Positions 5,602 through 6,417 of a stretch of 6,417 nt of DNA are shown one piece after another. Source of the stretch: Actinomycetes bacterium (GTDB taxonomy: Bacteria; Actinomycetota; Acidimicrobiia; Acidimicrobiales; RAAP-2); contig JAJYZN010000159.1 of assembly GCA_021799915.1 (NCBI GenBank), positions 1 through 6,417 on the forward strand, read 5' to 3'. The position numbers and the translations under genes were made by a program. Below the pieces are notes generated by a model that was not told where the DNA came from, searched no databases, and worked only from the letters and a program-made list of their open reading frames with translations. Every line of letters starts with the position of its first letter. The stretch's first letter is position 1.

Positions 5602-6417
5602 ATGACCGGGATCAAGGTTCGGAGCTGCGGCATCTCGGTGCCCGACAAGGTCGTGACGAACGACGACCTCTCGGCTCGTCTGGACACCAGCGACGCGTGG
5701 ATCTCCGAACGGACCGGTATCCGGGAGCGTCGGGTGGGCGGCACCACCTCGGGCCTGGCCACCGAAGCCGGCCGGCGGGCCCTCGAGGCGGCCGGGTTGT
5801 CGGCATCGGACGTGAGCATGGTCATCCTCGCCACGACGACCCCCGACGCCATGGTGCCCGGGACGGCGACCACGGTGCAGGACGCCCTGGGCGTCACCGG
5901 AGGCGCCTTCGACGTGAATGCCGCCTGCTCGGGGTTCGTCTACGGCCTGGTCACCGGCGCCGGGCTGATCGCCGCCGGTGCCGGTCCGGTCCTGTTGATC
6001 GGGGCCGACACGTTGAGCCGCATCACCGACTGGGACGACCGCTCCATGGCCGTCCTGGTGGGCGACGGGGCCGGCGCCGTCGTGCTCGAACCGGTTCCGG
6101 GGGACGGAGATCTGCTGAGCTGGAATCTCAACGCCGATGGCTCACTGCGGCACCTGCTGAAGTGCGATCACGGCGGCTACCTCTCCATGGACGGCAAGGA
6201 GATCTTCCGCAAGGCGGTCCGGGTGGTGGTGGAGTCGGCGGAGCGGGCTCTCGCCGACGCCGGCCTCGGCGCCGCGGAGGTGGACCTCCTTGTTCCCCAC
6301 CAGGCCAACTTGCGGATCATCCAGGCCGCATGCCAGCGCCTGGGCATTCCCGAAGAGCGTACGGCCGTGGTCATCGACCGCTACGGGAACACCTCGTCGG
6401 CGTCGATCCCCCTCGCC
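5602..6417 (+). CDS. fabH: Beta-ketoacyl-ACP synthase III (FabH-like), C-terminus cut by the window end
   Basis: Residues 1-272 are present; about 40-50 are missing compared with the usual 310-330. The KAS III catalytic triad is complete: Cys109 in DVNAACSGFVYGL (104-116), His233 in VPHQANLRII (231-240) and Asn263 in RYGNTSSASIP (260-270). DTSDAWISERTGIRERR (28-44), MAVLVGDGAGAVVLEP (149-164) and MDGKEIFRKAV (196-206) are also typical. FabH condenses an acyl-CoA primer with malonyl-ACP to start fatty acid synthesis in the cytoplasm. By local alignment E. coli Phe87, which limits primer size, corresponds to Val85, and the stretch between DGSLRHLL and MDG is about eight residues shorter than in E. 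coli. Both hint at a non-acetyl primer or a specialised pathway. The ATG is five bases after the thiolase stop, with only a weak ribosome site, which fits coupling. Confidence 0.9.
   Translation, partial: MTGIKVRSCGISVPDKVVTNDDLSARLDTSDAWISERTGIRERRVGGTTSGLATEAGRRALEAAGLSASDVSMVILATTTPDAMVPGTATTVQDALGVTGGAFDVNAACSGFVYGLVTGAGLIAAGAGPVLLIGADTLSRITDWDDRSMAVLVGDGAGAVVLEPVPGDGDLLSWNLNADGSLRHLLKCDHGGYLSMDGKEIFRKAVRVVVESAERALADAGLGAAEVDLLVPHQANLRIIQAACQRLGIPEERTAVVIDRYGNTSSASIPLA

Overview
The window is GC-rich DNA with strong G/C preference at third codon positions. GTG is a likely start for one or two genes and Shine-Dalgarno strength varies. The best guess is a high-GC actinobacterium, plausibly Acidimicrobiia: the GYWEVASDGGIFSFG-type 42-residue repeats of the large secreted protein are, from memory, common in that class. 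The lineage is an inference and was not tested.

Layout. Positions 1-252 (minus) hold the start of an unrecognised gene that leaves the window on the left. A tRNA with a CAU anticodon follows on the minus strand (323-395), then a short low-complexity hexamer-repeat stretch (465-521). Positions 626-3136 (plus) encode an 836-residue exported protein. It has a signal peptide, six exact-length 42-residue repeats, and a long Asn/Gly/Thr-rich, cysteine-containing segment that looks like a right-handed parallel beta-helix. It converges, four bases apart, with a minus-strand DCC-family (DUF393) thiol-disulfide oxidoreductase-like gene (3141-3575). A perfect 11-bp GC hairpin lies at this junction. Across an 87-bp divergent gap is a hotdog thioesterase of the MenI/YdiI/PaaI type (3663-4085, plus).

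A 323-bp gene-free region (4086-4408) follows. It contains an intrinsic-terminator-like hairpin with a T4 tail and, just after it, a 49-bp imperfect palindrome built from two GTACTAC and two GTAGTAC elements at exact 12-bp intervals. Next come a thiolase-superfamily gene (4409-5596) with an excellent Shine-Dalgarno and, five bases later, a FabH-type ketoacyl synthase III gene (5602 to the window end, C-terminus missing).

Working together. The thioesterase, thiolase and KAS III all act on acyl-CoA or acyl-ACP thioesters. The thiolase and fabH-like gene look translationally coupled and are probably controlled from the palindrome region. No mobile element, CRISPR array or defence system is evident. 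The most unusual items are the phased four-site palindrome and the repeat/beta-helix secreted protein, which also has aberrant threonine codon use.
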